A DNA stretch of 15,475 bases from Palsa-601 sp052146895 (GTDB lineage: Bacteria > Actinomycetota > Acidimicrobiia > Acidimicrobiales > Bog-793). Positions 6,987-13,945 of the stretch are shown in pieces (within the stretch, counting starts at the first letter, position 1; the number at the start of each line of letters is the position of its first letter). Position numbers and translations under genes: made by a program. The notes under the pieces are model-generated. The model was not told the origin of the DNA. It saw only the letters and a list, made by a program, of their open reading frames with translations, and searched no databases. The DNA lies in the NCBI GenBank assembly GCA_052146895.1, contig JBKQLZ010000073.1, positions 1-15,475 of the forward strand, written 5' to 3'.

Positions 6987-8191
6987 GGGACTCGTCGATC
7001 GGCAGCGAGCTGGTAAAGGGCGACCATCTCCGATGCCGTGCGGTCCCAGCTGAACGCTGCGGCGCGCTCTCGGCCGGCTGCGATCAGGCGCGCGCGGGTG
7101 CCGGAATCGTTGAGAACCGATTCGAGCGCTTTGGCAAGCTCTCCCGGATCGCCTGCCTCGACGAGCAGCGCTGCGTCGCCGACGACTTCTGGGACACTGC
7201 CAGCTCTCGTTGCCACCACGGGCACGCCTGCCACCATGGCCTCGAGCGGAGGGAAGCCGAAGCCCTCGTAGAGCGACGGGTACGCGAGGGCGGAGGCGTT
7301 CCACAGGAGGGCGTTGCGTTCCTCTTCGTTTACGTACCCGAGGCGGACGACCCGGTCCTCGAGGCGCCTGGCGGCTATGGCATCGGTGAGGGACTCGGCG
7401 CCCCAGCCGTCCGCGCCGGCGATGACGAGCCGGAGGTCGGCGTCGTGCTGGCTCATCTCCTGGAAGGCCTCTACCAGACCCGGGTAGTCCTTGCGCGGCT
7501 CCACCGTGCCGATCGCGAGGATGTATGGCGGCTCGACGGGAGGCGTCGTGGTCGGCTCGGCAACATGAGGGATTCCCCAGCTGATGACGTGAATCCGCTC
7601 CACCGGCACTGAGAGCAGCTCGGAGACTTCGTCGCGGACGAACTCCGCCGGAACGTGAACGAGCGCCCCCCGTTCGACAGCGCGACGGACGAGTGCCGGA
7701 TAGCGGAGCGCCAACGGGGTGCAGAGCTGCGGGAACCTGACTGCGGTGAGGTCGTTGACGGTGACCACCGTGGCGGCACGCCGCGACGGTGGCACGGCGA
7801 AGTTCGTCCCGTGGATGACATCCGCCGGGCCCACCATGCTCTCGCCGCTGAGAAACGACCCGAGCTGCCACGCTGCCAGTGCCACGCGAGTCGGGATGGG
7901 CCTGCCGCGAAATCGCACACGCCGGTCGATCTCCCGCCGAGCGACGAACGCCTTGCGTGCCACGGCGTAAGCGCTCAGCTCGATGTCGGGTCGGTCCATG
8001 AGTGCTTCGACCAACCCGCGGGTCGCCGCCCCGACCCCGCTCGGCTGACCGACGAGGGGAAGCACGTCTATGGCTACGCGAAGTGCGGCCGAGGCCGTGG
8101 ACCTCTTGAACTTGGCCCGTCTCGCCGGCACTGGCGCCGACATCCGCCCGGTCTGCGGAGCGCCTGGCCCCTCTTGTGAAGGGGCAGCCAT
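6983..8191 (-). CDS. GT4-family glycosyltransferase (first of three)
   Basis: A 402-residue GT-B glycosyltransferase. An N-terminal tail of about 35 residues, basic and probably disordered, precedes the fold, which starts at LRVAIDVLPL (37-46). SGVGAATRG (51-59) is the acceptor-side glycine loop and VNDLTA is at 145-150. The donor half has GTVEPRKD (228-235), GADGWGAE (259-266) and EGFGFPPLE (309-317, EX7E). ATG 8191 lies 2 nt after the cofE stop and is chosen for spacing; ATG 8143 (residue 17) is the main alternative and would drop most of the disordered tail. Upstream of 8191 the frame reads through cofE in another frame and is not coding. The three GT4 genes share the same build and follow each other without gaps, suggesting duplication and successive steps in one glycan. 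Confidence 0.88.
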   Translation of the reverse strand: MAAPSQEGPGAPQTGRMSAPVPARRAKFKRSTASAALRVAIDVLPLVGQPSGVGAATRGLVEALMDRPDIELSAYAVARKAFVARREIDRRVRFRGRPIPTRVALAAWQLGSFLSGESMVGPADVIHGTNFAVPPSRRAATVVTVNDLTAVRFPQLCTPLALRYPALVRRAVERGALVHVPAEFVRDEVSELLSVPVERIHVISWGIPHVAEPTTTPPVEPPYILAIGTVEPRKDYPGLVEAFQEMSQHDADLRLVIAGADGWGAESLTDAIAARRLEDRVVRLGYVNEEERNALLWNASALAYPSLYEGFGFPPLEAMVAGVPVVATRAGSVPEVVGDAALLVEAGDPGELAKALESVLNDSGTRARLIAAGRERAAAFSWDRTASEMVALYQLAADRRVP

Positions 8192-8193
8192 GC

Positions 8194-8904
8194 TCACCGG
8201 AAGAGGTCCTCGCCGTAGGGACGCACGACCTCGCGCGTCACCGAGCCCTCGCCGAGAACGCTCGGGTCCACCCCGCGCACCACAGCGACCGGCACGGCAG
8301 AAGCTTTGCCCATCACGAGCTCCGCCGCGGCGGCTATCTCGTCGACAATGCACATCTCCGTGGCCACGAGCTCGCGTCCCATGCCGTCACGCGTGCCGCG
8401 GAGATCGACGATCCCGCGGACGCCGGCACACCCGATCGCGACGTCGACCACGCCGCGGCGCCAGGCTCGCCCGAAGGTGTCCGAGATGATCACCCCCACG
8501 GTTCGGCCCGATCGCGCCCGGATACCGTCGCGGATCCGGCGAGCCGAGCGGTCGGGATCCTCGGGGAGGAGGGCGGCCCAACCCTCCTCGACGTTCGACA
8601 GATCGATACCGGAATTGGCGCACACGTATCCATGTCTGGTCTCGGTGACCACCAGATCACCTCGTCGCCGTAGGACTCTCACGGCCTCCGACTCCGCCAG
8701 AAGCCGCTTCGCCTCGGGATCGCTCGCGTCTACCTCCACCATCTGACCCTCTGCCTTCGAGACGATCTTCTGGGTCACGACCACGACGTCGCCGTCTGCC
8801 AGTTCGGCCGCGTCGGAGATCATCCGCGCAAGGTCGGCCCCGCGATCGATCTCCGGCAACCCGAGCACCGGGTACACGGAAAGGACCGCCTTCATCGAAG
8901 CCAT
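8194..8904 (-). CDS. cofE: Coenzyme F420 gamma-glutamyl ligase (CofE; FbiB N-terminal-type)
   Basis: A 236-residue protein matching the CofE ligase domain, which uses GTP to add glutamates by gamma linkage to F420-0. Visible hallmarks are VVVTQKIVSKAEG (41-53), GYVCANSGID (92-101, a substrate/metal-binding segment), SDTFGR (141-146) and ATEMCIVDEIA (181-191). The frame runs open to 9126 over the end of cofD, but the ATG at 8904 (or 8895, residue 4) begins the conserved region, and no start further upstream looks protein-like. There is a 32-nt gap after cofD. In Mycobacterium, FbiB is about 450 residues with a C-terminal FMN nitroreductase-like domain that reduces dehydro-F420-0. Here the protein ends with the ligase domain, as in archaeal CofE, so that reductase must be encoded elsewhere if the actinobacterial route is used. 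Confidence 0.93.
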   Translation of the reverse strand: MASMKAVLSVYPVLGLPEIDRGADLARMISDAAELADGDVVVVTQKIVSKAEGQMVEVDASDPEAKRLLAESEAVRVLRRRGDLVVTETRHGYVCANSGIDLSNVEEGWAALLPEDPDRSARRIRDGIRARSGRTVGVIISDTFGRAWRRGVVDVAIGCAGVRGIVDLRGTRDGMGRELVATEMCIVDEIAAAAELVMGKASAVPVAVVRGVDPSVLGEGSVTREVVRPYGEDLFR

Positions 8905-8936
8905 CGGCTGAGTCTTGTCTCGCCCGGGCGCCGGTG

Positions 8937-9905
8937 CTAACCGGGTCCGGGCTGTGAGGAGCTCTTGAGCGGCTGGGCGGCCGAGCCGAGGACAACTCGC
9001 GCGAGATCCCGCGCCCGATCCGGGGTTGACATGACCGTCCCGGCCACCACGGCCCGGACGCCCGCCGCGGCGACCAGACGGGCGAGGCCGGAGTCCACCT
9101 CGTCGATGACGAGCGTCCCGATCCATCGCGCGAGGTGCCTCGCGACGCCATCGGCTGAGGCCTCCCCCCCGAGCTCGACCAGGAGCCTGTCGGCCGGGCC
9201 CTTCAAAGCCGCGCCACCGATGATCGGCGAGACAGCGACAACGTCGCGACGCCGCCGCTCGAGCACCTCCTTCACGCCTGGAACGGCGAGGATCGGGCCT
9301 ATCGACACGATGGGGTTCGAGGGCGCGATGACGACGAGATCGGCGCTCTCGAGAGTCTCGATCACATGTGGTGAGGGACGTGCCGCTGCAGTGCCCTCGT
9401 ACCGGACGCTCTCGACTACGACGTCGTGCCGCAACTTGACGAAGTACTCCTGGAAGGCCAGGTCAACGCCGCCCGGCAAGGTGAGCACGGTGCGGATCGG
9501 GTCGTCGCTCACCGGCACAAGTGCGAGGCCGAGGCCGAACGCGCCCGCAATCTCAGCCGTCACCTCGGACAGCGACGCCCCCTCGGCGAGACGGCCGGTC
9601 CGGTAGAGGTGCGTTCCGAGATCGCGGTCTCCGAGGCGGAACCACGTCCGCTCGGACCCCCCGAGACGCTCGAGCGCTCCCATCGCCTGCCAGCTCTCGC
9701 CCTCGAGTCCCCACCCGGTCTCCGGATTGACCGAGCCCGCGAGGGTATAGGTGATGGTGTCAAGATCCGGGCAGATCGTCAGGCCGTGCATCACGGTGTC
9801 GTCGCCGGTGTTGACGATTGCCGTGATCTCTGATCCGTCGACTACCTGTACGAGGCCGGCCAGCATCCTCGCGGCACCAACGCCGCCGCAGAGGACGGCG
9901 ATCAC
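8937..9905 (-). CDS. cofD: F420 biosynthesis transferase CofD / FbiA
   Basis: A 322-residue protein of the CofD/FbiA family, which transfers the phospho-three-carbon unit (phosphoenolpyruvyl in actinobacteria, phospholactyl in archaea) from its guanylyl-activated form to the deazaflavin Fo, giving (dehydro-)F420-0. Characteristic motifs are CGGVGAAR (6-13), VNTGDD (31-36), LGDRDLGTH (91-99) and APSNPIVSIGPIL (194-206). The length fits the family. The GTG start at 9905 overlaps the stop of the epimerase gene (GTGA) and has GGCGGAG just upstream; the open frame up to 9983 shadows the previous gene. The partner cofE follows after 32 nt. Fo synthase and the guanylyltransferase step (CofC/FbiD) are not in the window. 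Confidence 0.95.
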   Translation of the reverse strand: MIAVLCGGVGAARMLAGLVQVVDGSEITAIVNTGDDTVMHGLTICPDLDTITYTLAGSVNPETGWGLEGESWQAMGALERLGGSERTWFRLGDRDLGTHLYRTGRLAEGASLSEVTAEIAGAFGLGLALVPVSDDPIRTVLTLPGGVDLAFQEYFVKLRHDVVVESVRYEGTAAARPSPHVIETLESADLVVIAPSNPIVSIGPILAVPGVKEVLERRRRDVVAVSPIIGGAALKGPADRLLVELGGEASADGVARHLARWIGTLVIDEVDSGLARLVAAAGVRAVVAGTVMSTPDRARDLARVVLGSAAQPLKSSSQPGPG

Positions 9906-10924
9906 GAGGCTCCGCCGAGTTGCGCCCGAGTGGACGCAAGCACTCCTTCGACACCTTCGGACAGCTTCGTCCACGGCTTCCACCCGAGGTGTATGGAAGC
10001 CCTATCCGGATCTAGCGCGCTCCTGCGCACATCACCGGTCCGCTCGGGACCGTGCTTGGCCTGCGCCTTTGTCCCCGCTGCCGCGGCCATGAGGCTGTAG
10101 AGACGGTTCGTGCTGGTCTCGACTCCCGTCCCGATGTTGAGAACTAGGCCGCCTCCACGCTTTGCCGCCCGGGCGAACGCGTCCACAACGTCGTCTACGT
10201 AGACGTAGTCGCGCGTGTGCTCTCCGTCTCCGAAAATCGTGCAGGTCTCGCCTTTCGCCAGATGCTCGGCGAAGATCGCTACGACGCCGGCCTCGCCGTG
10301 GGGATCCTGACGAGGCCCGTAGACGTTGGCGAGCGCGAGCGCTGTGAACTCGAGACCATGGAGAACCCGATAGGTCACCATGTAGTCGATCGCGGCCTTC
10401 TTCGACACGCCGTAGGGAGAGAGCGGACCGTGCGGATGATGCTCGGCCACAGGTAGGTCCGCCCCGTCCGGCTCCCCGTAGAGCGTGCCGCCACTCGCCG
10501 CATAGACCACCTTGCGTACGCGGGCGGCGCGTGCAGCCTCGAGTACCTGGAGTGAACCAAGCACGTTCACGTCCGCATCGAACAGCGGCTGATCGACAGA
10601 GATCTTGACCGACGCCTGCGCTGCCAGGTGAAAGATGATCTGCGGCTTTCGGCGCATGACGAGCTGGGCGAAGTCCGGCGCGCGGATGTCAAGGTTGTGG
10701 AAGCGGAACGCGCCCCCTGACGACCTTGCCTCGGCCAGGTTCGCGAGTGTGCCGGCCGACAGGTCGTCGACGACGTCGACCTCGTGCCCCTCGGCAAGCA
10801 GGCGATCGGCAAGGGTCGAGCCGATGAAACCGGCACCTCCCGTCACGAGGCACCTGATCTTCGGGGCTTTCGCACCGGTGGCGCCCTCCGGCGCTGGCGA
10901 GCCCGAGGCTCGTGCGGGTGTCAC
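9902..10924 (-). CDS. NAD-dependent nucleotide-sugar epimerase (UDP-glucose 4-epimerase family)
   Basis: A 340-residue extended short-chain dehydrogenase. A tail of about 22 residues rich in Ala, Gly and Pro precedes the Rossmann motif GGAGFIG (29-35). VVDDLSAG (51-58) carries the acidic residue expected to bind NAD ribose. SGGTLYGE (144-151) and YGVSK (171-175) hold the catalytic Ser/Tyr/Lys, NVYGPRQDPHGEAGVV (200-215) is the substrate loop typical of GalE-type enzymes, and GDGEHTRDYVYVDD (232-245) is also typical. It probably interconverts UDP-glucose and UDP-galactose or the N-acetyl forms; the exact sugar is not decided by these motifs. The GTG start at 10924 overlaps the preceding TGA (GTGA); no ribosome binding site is visible, so coupling is likely. 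The next gene (cofD) overlaps in the same way. Confidence 0.88.
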   Translation of the reverse strand: MTPARASGSPAPEGATGAKAPKIRCLVTGGAGFIGSTLADRLLAEGHEVDVVDDLSAGTLANLAEARSSGGAFRFHNLDIRAPDFAQLVMRRKPQIIFHLAAQASVKISVDQPLFDADVNVLGSLQVLEAARAARVRKVVYAASGGTLYGEPDGADLPVAEHHPHGPLSPYGVSKKAAIDYMVTYRVLHGLEFTALALANVYGPRQDPHGEAGVVAIFAEHLAKGETCTIFGDGEHTRDYVYVDDVVDAFARAAKRGGGLVLNIGTGVETSTNRLYSLMAAAAGTKAQAKHGPERTGDVRRSALDPDRASIHLGWKPWTKLSEGVEGVLASTRAQLGGAS

Positions 10925-12000
10925 GGTGAGGGGAACCTGGCCGCGTCGAGTATCGCACCAGCCTGAAGGGTGCAGCTAGCACCAAGAACGGAGAAGCCGG
11001 AGACCTTGCAGGATTCCCCGACCTCCCCGCCGGGTCCGACGATCGAGGACTCGATCATTGCCCGAGGCCCGATCCGGGCACCAGCCATCACCACCGAACC
11101 GCTTATCCGTGCGCCAGCCTGCACCACCGCATCCTCCGATATGACCGAGTCGGCGATCTCCGCTCCTTCCGCAATCAAAGCACCTCTCCCGACGAACGTC
11201 GCAGGACCGACGCTGCCGAGCACCGAGGCCGAGGGGTCGACGAACACTCCGGGCTCCGACTCGGGTGCCGACGGTAGCGAGGCAGCCGTTCGGAGGCCGT
11301 GCAGGACGTCGAGCGAGGCCTGCACGTACTTCTCGGGCGTGCCCGTGTCGATCCAGTACGCATCGGAGGAAAGGGCGTAAAGTGCGCCGCTCTCGACCAT
11401 GGCCGGGAACGTCTCGCGCTCGATCGACACCCTGCGGCCTCTAGGGACGAGATCGAGGACGGAGGGCTCGAGGACGTAACAGCCGGCGTTGATGAGATTG
11501 GTGGGTGCGGTGCCTGGCGAGGGTTTCTCGATGAAGGCCGTCACGCGGCCCTCGGAGTCCGTCGGGACGACGCCGAAGGAAGACGGATCCGCCACGGGCG
11601 TCAGCGCGATTGTGGCGGCACCACCTCTGTCTCGGTGGAATTCGAGGATGGAGCCCAGGTCTAGGTCTGTCAGGACGTCGCCGTTCAGCACGAGGAATGT
11701 CTCGCTGACAGACGCTGTCTCGCCGGCAAAGGCAACAGCACCAGCCGTGTCGAGCAGCTCGGGCTCGACCGCATATGCGAGGCGCACGCCGCAAAGCTCA
11801 CCTTCGGGGAACGCCTCCATGAAAGCATCCGGCCGATAACCGACCGAGAGCACCACGCGGTCGATCCCGTGGCGGGCGAGCCACCCCACCACGTGCTCGA
11901 TCATCGAACGATCGACGATCGGCAGCATCTGCTTGGGGATGTCGTAGGTGAGAGGTCGCAGTCGTGTCCCCTCACCTCCGACGAGGACGATCGCGTCCAT
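10921..12000 (-). CDS. Nucleotide-sugar pyrophosphorylase, probably mannose-1-phosphate guanylyltransferase
   Basis: A 359-residue protein with an N-terminal nucleotidyltransferase domain and a C-terminal left-handed beta-helix. The nucleotide-binding signature GGEGTRLRPLT is at 8-18, PKQMLPI with its catalytic Lys at 22-28, NGDVLTD (metal-binding Asp) at 106-112, FIEKP at 156-160, NAGCYV at 171-176 and DTGTPEKY at 218-225. From about 250 to 350, hexapeptide-like repeats rich in Gly, Ala, Ser and Val follow. The build matches the actinobacterial GDP-mannose pyrophosphorylases (Rv3264c type); glucose-1-phosphate thymidylyl- or uridylyltransferase activity is possible but less likely by gene order. 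ATG 12000 is preferred over an in-frame TTG one codon earlier. The Shine-Dalgarno signal is weak. The product would feed the GT4 enzymes and the Rmd-like reductase downstream. Confidence 0.85.
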   Translation of the reverse strand: MDAIVLVGGEGTRLRPLTYDIPKQMLPIVDRSMIEHVVGWLARHGIDRVVLSVGYRPDAFMEAFPEGELCGVRLAYAVEPELLDTAGAVAFAGETASVSETFLVLNGDVLTDLDLGSILEFHRDRGGAATIALTPVADPSSFGVVPTDSEGRVTAFIEKPSPGTAPTNLINAGCYVLEPSVLDLVPRGRRVSIERETFPAMVESGALYALSSDAYWIDTGTPEKYVQASLDVLHGLRTAASLPSAPESEPGVFVDPSASVLGSVGPATFVGRGALIAEGAEIADSVISEDAVVQAGARISGSVVMAGARIGPRAMIESSIVGPGGEVGESCKVSGFSVLGASCTLQAGAILDAARFPSP

Positions 12001-12015
12001 CAACTGGAGTCTTTT

Positions 12016-13050
12016 TCAGCCTTTGGTCGTGGTGGTCGCGCCCGCAACGGTCGTGGTGGTCGCGCCCGCAACGGTGGTAGTGGTCGCTCCCGCAACGGTG
12101 GTAGTGGTCGCGCCCGCAACGGTCGTCGGCACAGTCTCGGTCGGTGTGGTTGCCGACGCGACACCGGTCGGGTTGGAGATCAGGAACTCGGCGATCTTGC
12201 TCGCAGAAGCGGGCTTCGGGATCGAGGTCCCCTTGGGGACGAACGCGAGCACGATCAGTTGACCGTTCTTGAACCGGATGCTCCCTGCGTCCTTGGTGAT
12301 GATCTTGCCGGTCTTCGCCGACGGTGAGCTCCAGACCTCCACTTCGACGACACCCGGCTTGCCCTCGCAGGTCTGACCGTTCTTGTACATCTTCGCCTTC
12401 GGGAGCGGGAGCGTCGTGGTGGTGGTCGACGTGGAGGGACTCGACGACGTCGTGGAACCTTTGCTCGTCGTGGTCGTGGCGGCGCTCGTGGTGGACGTCG
12501 TCGTCGAGCCCGCCGTGCTCGTGGTCGTAGCACCCGATTTCGTCGTGGTGGTCGTGCCCGCCGTCGTCGTGGTGGTCGTCGTCGTCGTTGTGGGAGTGGT
12601 CTTCACATGACCGGGCAGCGAAAGGCTCGTGTCGGTCAAGATGACGTCCGCGGAGATCAAGAAGGCGTTGAGGTTGGCGTGCGCCCCCGAGTACGCCGCT
12701 GGGATACTCGACAGCCCGGGCTCGATCGAGACGACACCGTGCCCGTTCGTGCTCAGGGGCTGGCTCGGGAGCGTCGACGCCTGGAGGTTGTGGACTTTCC
12801 CGCAGATGTACGAGTCCAGGCCGACCTGCCAGAGGTTCGCCTTCGTCGGCGGCACCACCGGCTTGGGCGCGGCGACCGTCGGGTGAGTGCGCTCATACCT
12901 GCTGTACGCGATCAGACCGGTCCCGACAAGGCAGATCGAAAGCAGGACCGCGTACCACGTAAGCGGCGTCTGACCTCGGTAGGAACGCCCGCCGCCACCA
13001 CCTACTGCGGCAGCGCGCGCGACCCTACGGCTGAAATTCTCCCCGGGCAC
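12016..13050 (-). CDS. Thr-rich single-pass membrane protein with tandem-repeat tail
   Basis: A 344-residue protein of unknown function. Residues 1-28 are basic and Gly-rich; one membrane helix lies at about 31-50; the rest is probably outside the cell. The outer part has two ordered segments: about 70-145, with Cys83 (YICGKVHN) and STNGHGVVSIEP, and about 215-292, with Cys228 (NGQTCEGKPG) and AFVPKGTSIPKP. They are joined by a Thr/Ser-rich linker (about 151-213). The last 35 residues are VAGATTTT repeats. Cys83 and Cys228 may form a disulfide linking the two halves. The GTG start at 13050 lies inside the end of the rhamnosyltransferase gene (26-nt overlap) with AAGGTG upstream. Proteins of this style are common, and unnamed, in Acidimicrobiia (from memory). 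The setting suggests a role at the cell envelope, such as a Thr-glycosylated surface or wall-spanning protein; this is inference. Confidence 0.85.
   Translation of the reverse strand: MPGENFSRRVARAAAVGGGGGRSYRGQTPLTWYAVLLSICLVGTGLIAYSRYERTHPTVAAPKPVVPPTKANLWQVGLDSYICGKVHNLQASTLPSQPLSTNGHGVVSIEPGLSSIPAAYSGAHANLNAFLISADVILTDTSLSLPGHVKTTPTTTTTTTTTTAGTTTTTKSGATTTSTAGSTTTSTTSAATTTTSKGSTTSSSPSTSTTTTTLPLPKAKMYKNGQTCEGKPGVVEVEVWSSPSAKTGKIITKDAGSIRFKNGQLIVLAFVPKGTSIPKPASASKIAEFLISNPTGVASATTPTETVPTTVAGATTTTVAGATTTTVAGATTTTVAGATTTTKG
12026..12121 (-). repeat. Four tandem 24-bp repeats encoding VAGATTTT
   Basis: Units lie at 12026-12049, 12050-12073, 12074-12097 and 12098-12121, each 24 bp. The first two are identical; the other two differ at a few positions, mostly synonymous. 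A degenerate start of another unit follows. Each unit adds eight residues (VAGATTTT) to the exposed C-terminus of the membrane protein, so gain or loss of units keeps the frame. Confidence 0.95.
12412..12600 (-). repeat. Thr/Ser low-complexity linker tract
   Basis: About 63 codons that encode almost only Thr, Ser, Ala and Gly with occasional Lys (residues about 151-213 of the membrane protein), starting with a run of ten or so Thr codons. On the plus strand it appears as dense GTCGTGGTG-like triplets. It is imperfect and not a strict tandem array. It is probably an extended, possibly O-glycosylated spacer. Confidence 0.85.
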
Positions 13051-13945
13051 GGTGCTTCACCTTAGTCGTGGCTAAGACCTCTTCTCGTACGGGCCGCAGG
13101 AGATGGTCAGCCCAGGCCAAGACGAGCCGAGCGACGAGGCCGATGCCCATGAGCGGCAGCAACAGGCGCTCATGGCCTCCGGCGCTGCGGCAGGCAAAAC
13201 GCCACATCGACTTATGGTGCGCCGCCAGCATCCGATACGGGTGCTGGGAAGCAGAAAGCCCCTGCTCGTGGACTACTTCGGCGGTCGGCTCGTACCAGCA
13301 TCCCCACCCGGCGCGCCGCAGGCGCCAGCACAGGTCGACGTCTTCCACGTACATGAAGTACTTCTCGTCGAAGCCTCCCACGGAGTCCCAGGCGACACGC
13401 CGGACAACGAAGAAGGCACCCGAGACCCAGTCAGCCGGCCGGGCGCGATGCTGATCCGCCCCGAGATGGCGATAACGACGCGTCCACGGGTTGCTCCCCC
13501 AGATCATCCCCACGAAGGCGTGCCCGATCGCGTCGCCAAGCCCTGGGAAGGCTCGGCCCGAGGGGTAGACGTCCCCGTTGCTGTCGCGAAGGAGCGGTCC
13601 CACGACAGCGAGCGAGTCATCACCTATCAGGCGATCGACCAAGGTGGCGACAGCGCCGGGCCGGACGACAAGATCGGGGTTGCAGATGAGCAGGTAAGGC
13701 GCCTTCGTCGTCGTCGCCGCGAGGTTCGCTGCCGCGCCGTACCCGAGGTTGCGAGCCGACTCGATCACCCTTGCTCCTGGCCACGCACGCCGGAGCAACG
13801 CGAGGGAGTCGTCGGACGACCGGTTGTCGATCGCTACGACCTCGGCAACGCCCTCGTCCTGCAAGCTTGCGACGCACGAGGTCAGCGCCTTGCCTGCGTT
13901 GTAGTTGACGACGATCGCAGCGACCGGGAGCTCGGTCGAGCCCAT
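13025..13945 (-). CDS. wbbL: GT2 rhamnosyltransferase, WbbL-like
   Basis: A 306-residue GT-A glycosyltransferase resembling WbbL, which transfers L-rhamnose from dTDP-rhamnose to GlcNAc-diphosphate-polyprenol. Motifs: IVVNYNAG (11-18), IDNRSSDDS (39-47), the NLGYG loop (66-70), CNPDLVV (88-94), WVSGAFFVVRR (173-183), GGFDEKYFMYVEDVDLCWR (190-208, catalytic ED motif) and VVHEQG (224-229). A hydrophobic stretch near 261-278 may hold it at the membrane. The ATG at 13945 shares its A with the rmlD stop (TGATG), which fixes the start; the 14 extra upstream codons belong to rmlD in another frame. Placement after rmlB and rmlD supports dTDP-L-rhamnose as donor. In mycobacteria this step builds the arabinogalactan linker; here the acceptor is unknown. 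Confidence 0.88.
   Translation of the reverse strand: MGSTELPVAAIVVNYNAGKALTSCVASLQDEGVAEVVAIDNRSSDDSLALLRRAWPGARVIESARNLGYGAAANLAATTTKAPYLLICNPDLVVRPGAVATLVDRLIGDDSLAVVGPLLRDSNGDVYPSGRAFPGLGDAIGHAFVGMIWGSNPWTRRYRHLGADQHRARPADWVSGAFFVVRRVAWDSVGGFDEKYFMYVEDVDLCWRLRRAGWGCWYEPTAEVVHEQGLSASQHPYRMLAAHHKSMWRFACRSAGGHERLLLPLMGIGLVARLVLAWADHLLRPVREEVLATTKVKHRARGEFQP

Noticed and set aside
5883..7016. Long plus-strand open frame (377 codons) opposite the second GT4 gene
   Set aside because: The opposite strand carries GT4 motifs in order; this frame shows only biased Arg/His-rich sequence.
6986..7871. N-terminal extension of the middle GT4 to a 672-residue protein
   Set aside because: The extra 295 codons are an off-frame read of the preceding GT4 gene, which is well conserved in its own frame; the GTGA overlap gives a clean start at 6986.
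8921..8930. CGCCCGGGCG palindrome in the cofD-cofE gap as a regulatory site or terminator
   Set aside because: Only 10 bp, no loop, and easily expected by chance at this GC content.
12026..12600. CRISPR-like or non-coding repeat array
   Set aside because: The repeats are contiguous 24-bp units without spacers and translate in frame as VAGATTTT; the rest is Thr/Ser-coding low complexity.
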